Of a stretch of DNA of 64,000 bases, positions 61,824 to 64,000 are shown one piece after another. Source of the stretch: Roseovarius albus (GTDB taxonomy: Bacteria; Pseudomonadota; Alphaproteobacteria; Rhodobacterales; Rhodobacteraceae). The stretch covers positions 62,001-126,000 of the forward strand of contig NZ_FWFX01000010.1 in assembly GCF_900172335.1 (NCBI RefSeq). Reading direction: 5' to 3'. The notes under the pieces are model-generated. The model was not told the DNA's origin. It did not search any database and saw only the letters and a list, made by a program, of their open reading frames with translations. The position numbers and the translations under genes were made by a program. Each line of letters starts with the position of its first letter. Position 1 is the first letter of the stretch.

Positions 61824-64000
61824 TCAGAATACTTCGATATCAGATGCTAAGGCGTATGGGCGGGCGCAATTGCGTGTTGCGTTGTCCCGCAAGCGCCAAA
61901 TACCAACACCTCCGACCGGGTCAATTGTCGGCACCACTGCGAAGCCATGATAAAAACTGCGCGCCGTATTTTCGGTGATGGTGAGGCGCGCACCACGGTA
62001 GCCATGTTGGTACAATCCAAAATGCGGCTGCGGGCGATCATCGTCAAACGGCAAGCTTGGCCCAGAGAGCTCATTTTCGCCCACCGAAACGCTTTCCACG
62101 TGACCCAAATAAATACCATGGGCGTCGGTTGTTTCGGACAAAGGCCGCACCCCGATGACATTCCCGGTGATCCGCGCGCGGCGCACGATGTTTGGCGGCT
62201 CTCTTCCGATCCAGGAAGCAGGAACGGGATCCGCATCGGAACTGGCTGCGATGCGGATCCCATCGATTGCACCTTCAATCCGGTTACCGGTGACCTGTGC
62301 CTCTTCAACTGACGCGCCAGCGATGGTGATCCCCTGCGCGATGTATGAGCGATCTGTTAAACCTAAATCTACCAGCCGGAATTGCCGTGGGCCAATCCTT
62401 GCCCGTCCATTGGTGTCACGAATGGCAGTATTGACTAGATTGATCAGATGCTCGCGGAGTTCGCGTTCTGACGAAATGCGTGACGCCCGGTTTTGCTGAA
62501 GAGAGGGCAGCAAACGTCGCGCCAGAGTGTTATCAGTCTGGGCGATAACTGTAGCATTGCGACCTCCCACACTAATCGTGGTTTGCTCACGTGGGGCCGA
62601 CAGGGCAGACAGCGGGATGGCTCGTCCACGCCCTCCGCGGACATCAAGCAGATTTATCGTCCTGTTCTGTCCAGAGCGAGCAGAGAAACTGATTAAGGAC
62701 TTTCGAAGTCGTGCCACGAGCACTGGATCGTTTGTAATGCGTCGCCGCACGATCGGACCAAAAATGGGGACCGGTAGGATCAGATTGTCTTGTACGATGG
62801 CGCGTTGCGCGCCAATGATTTGAACCCCGGTCTGACTTTGGCCAACATGCATAATGCAATCGCGCACCAAAATCCGTGCACTGCGTGAGGTGTTGCGTGT
62901 CGACAAACAGGCCGCTTGACGATCCAGCCCTGCCCGACATCGCAACCGCAATCGTTCAAAATTGGAATGACCGCAGTTCAACACCGTAATCGCCCCTAGA
63001 CGGTTTTGTGTTACCAGGTCCCCGGAATGTCCGGTCGGCCCGCCGTTCACCGACATGTCGGTCACCTGAACTGAAGCACAGTTTTTAAAAGCAAATGCGG
63101 CTTCACCATTGGCCACGCTGACAATCGTCTGAGGGCCAGTGCCCACAACAGTCACATGACCCAATCGACCAAAAACTAGTGTTCGCGGCAACTGAAACTG
63201 ACCGGCGCGCAGGCAAATGCGAACCGACTGACCTTGCGATAGTCCGCCTACAGCGGTGATAAGCTCAGCTGCTGAGGAGACAACAATCGTGCATAGGCCT
63301 GACGAAGTGCGTTGACACAACAGGTCAATTGCCTCTTGCACCGTAGCCGCCCCCATCTGGCAGATACTGTCATCATAACCGACATCTTCGGCCTGCAAGC
63401 AGGTCAGATGCGGAAATTCTGCCCGCAGATCGGTGATGTCGGTCAGGGCATCGTTTTCAAGCGTGCCGAGGGCCAGCGCTGCCCGACGATGCCCCCACCC
63501 CATTGGCGGAACTGGTTCGGCTGGGTCATCCATCGGATATTGTGGCCAGACAATATTGCCTGTCGCAGCGCGCGCTTCAAAGACCCAATAATCTCCCTCG
63601 CGATAGCTTCCGTTGGTAAAACTGATCTCGATTCCGCGTTCCAACTCGGTTGGCGTCGTGGGCAAGGTCAATCCCAACGCTGAATTTCCGCCGTGGTCCC
63701 AACGACGCACCAACGGATGTTCCATCTGATTGAAGTCGGCGATTGCAGGGGCAAAAGTCACGGTTCCCCCCGCCACCGTGATCCGGTGCAGACTGCCCGA
63801 TCTCATGTTGTACGTGTCCGCTTCATCGAACACTTCAACCCAATTGTCGGTTTTAAAGGAAAGCGCCTCGTCTTCGCGATCTCCTTGCAGGATGAAATCA
63901 CCGTCGCTGTTGCGGGCCAGCGCCGCCAGAACAGACCCGTTTTCACGCGACCAGACGTAGCGCGCCTGTGCACGCGAACCGCCACGAATGATCTTGACAT
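61824..64000 (-). CDS. DUF6519-like protein with right-handed beta-helix, 5' end cut by window edge
   Basis: The frame stays open to the right edge (base 63999), so at least 725 residues are seen; the GTG at 63833 is not needed as a start. The start of the visible part (RYVWSRENGSVLAALARNSD, then VEVFDEADTYNMRSGSLHRI) is the repeat type of DUF6519 proteins. A middle section (about nucleotides 63200-62000) carries beta-helix repeats (SARILVRDCIMHVGQSQTGV; RARITGNVIGVRPL; VSVGENELSG). Proteins of this type are often near contractile injection or phage-tail-like genes, but no such gene is visible here. Role: extracellular or particle-associated glycan binding, inferred. Confidence 0.68.
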   Translation of the reverse strand, partial: VKIIRGGSRAQARYVWSRENGSVLAALARNSDGDFILQGDREDEALSFKTDNWVEVFDEADTYNMRSGSLHRITVAGGTVTFAPAIADFNQMEHPLVRRWDHGGNSALGLTLPTTPTELERGIEISFTNGSYREGDYWVFEARAATGNIVWPQYPMDDPAEPVPPMGWGHRRAALALGTLENDALTDITDLRAEFPHLTCLQAEDVGYDDSICQMGAATVQEAIDLLCQRTSSGLCTIVVSSAAELITAVGGLSQGQSVRICLRAGQFQLPRTLVFGRLGHVTVVGTGPQTIVSVANGEAAFAFKNCASVQVTDMSVNGGPTGHSGDLVTQNRLGAITVLNCGHSNFERLRLRCRAGLDRQAACLSTRNTSRSARILVRDCIMHVGQSQTGVQIIGAQRAIVQDNLILPVPIFGPIVRRRITNDPVLVARLRKSLISFSARSGQNRTINLLDVRGGRGRAIPLSALSAPREQTTISVGGRNATVIAQTDNTLARRLLPSLQQNRASRISSERELREHLINLVNTAIRDTNGRARIGPRQFRLVDLGLTDRSYIAQGITIAGASVEEAQVTGNRIEGAIDGIRIAASSDADPVPASWIGREPPNIVRRARITGNVIGVRPLSETTDAHGIYLGHVESVSVGENELSGPSLPFDDDRPQPHFGLYQHGYRGARLTITENTARSFYHGFAVVPTIDPVGGVGIWRLRDNATRNCARPYALASDIEVF

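Overview
The window looks like a chromosome piece from a marine alphaproteobacterium of the Roseobacter group (Rhodobacterales). This rests on gene content and family style: a trimethylamine monooxygenase/TMAO demethylase pair, a TRAP transporter, GSCFA and GT61 proteins, a giant RTX protein, moderate GC and GTG/TTG starts. No rRNA, tRNA, CRISPR array, intact insertion sequence or phage is visible. Both edges cut a gene: an RTX protein on the left and a DUF6519/beta-helix protein on the right.

Left third (1-29.7 kb): surface polysaccharide and secreted proteins. A giant RTX protein with two malectin-like domains is followed by genes for a Wzx/Wzy-type extracellular polysaccharide: a Wzc/GumC-type co-polymerase with a tyrosine-kinase domain, two O-antigen ligase/polymerase-type membrane proteins, a VanZ-like protein, a TPR protein, a UDP-glucuronate decarboxylase (UDP-xylose supply), an initiating sugar-phosphate transferase, six further glycosyltransferases in tightly coupled order, a methyltransferase and two sulfotransferase-family proteins. 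The glycan is probably xylose-containing and possibly sulfated. No Wza exporter or Wzx flippase is in the window, so the system continues elsewhere. The block ends with an 860-residue beta-helix protein and a clear intrinsic terminator.

Middle (30-36.7 kb): a second glycan block with a methyltransferase-TPR protein, a GSCFA-TPR protein, a glycosyltransferase fused to an alpha/beta-hydrolase, and a GT61 glycosyltransferase.

Methylamine and uptake block (36.7-51.8 kb): tmm, a LysR regulator and tdm form one reverse-strand operon that should turn trimethylamine into TMAO and then into dimethylamine plus formaldehyde. A substrate-binding-type protein without an evident signal peptide is divergent from tmm. 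A FadR-type GntR regulator and an Amt-fold protein lacking both pore histidines follow. A GMC oxidoreductase lies divergent to a Tat-exported TRAP system (dctPQM) that ends in an IclR regulator.

Right end (51.9-64 kb): a second GT61 enzyme; a small exported protein with a polytopic membrane protein; an endonuclease/exonuclease/phosphatase-family protein; then a co-translated trio (membrane protein with two similar alpha+beta segments, Dyp-type peroxidase, and a P450 without the usual oxygen-activating I-helix motif). This trio is my best candidate for an undescribed system. The Amt-like protein beside the TMA genes is the second.
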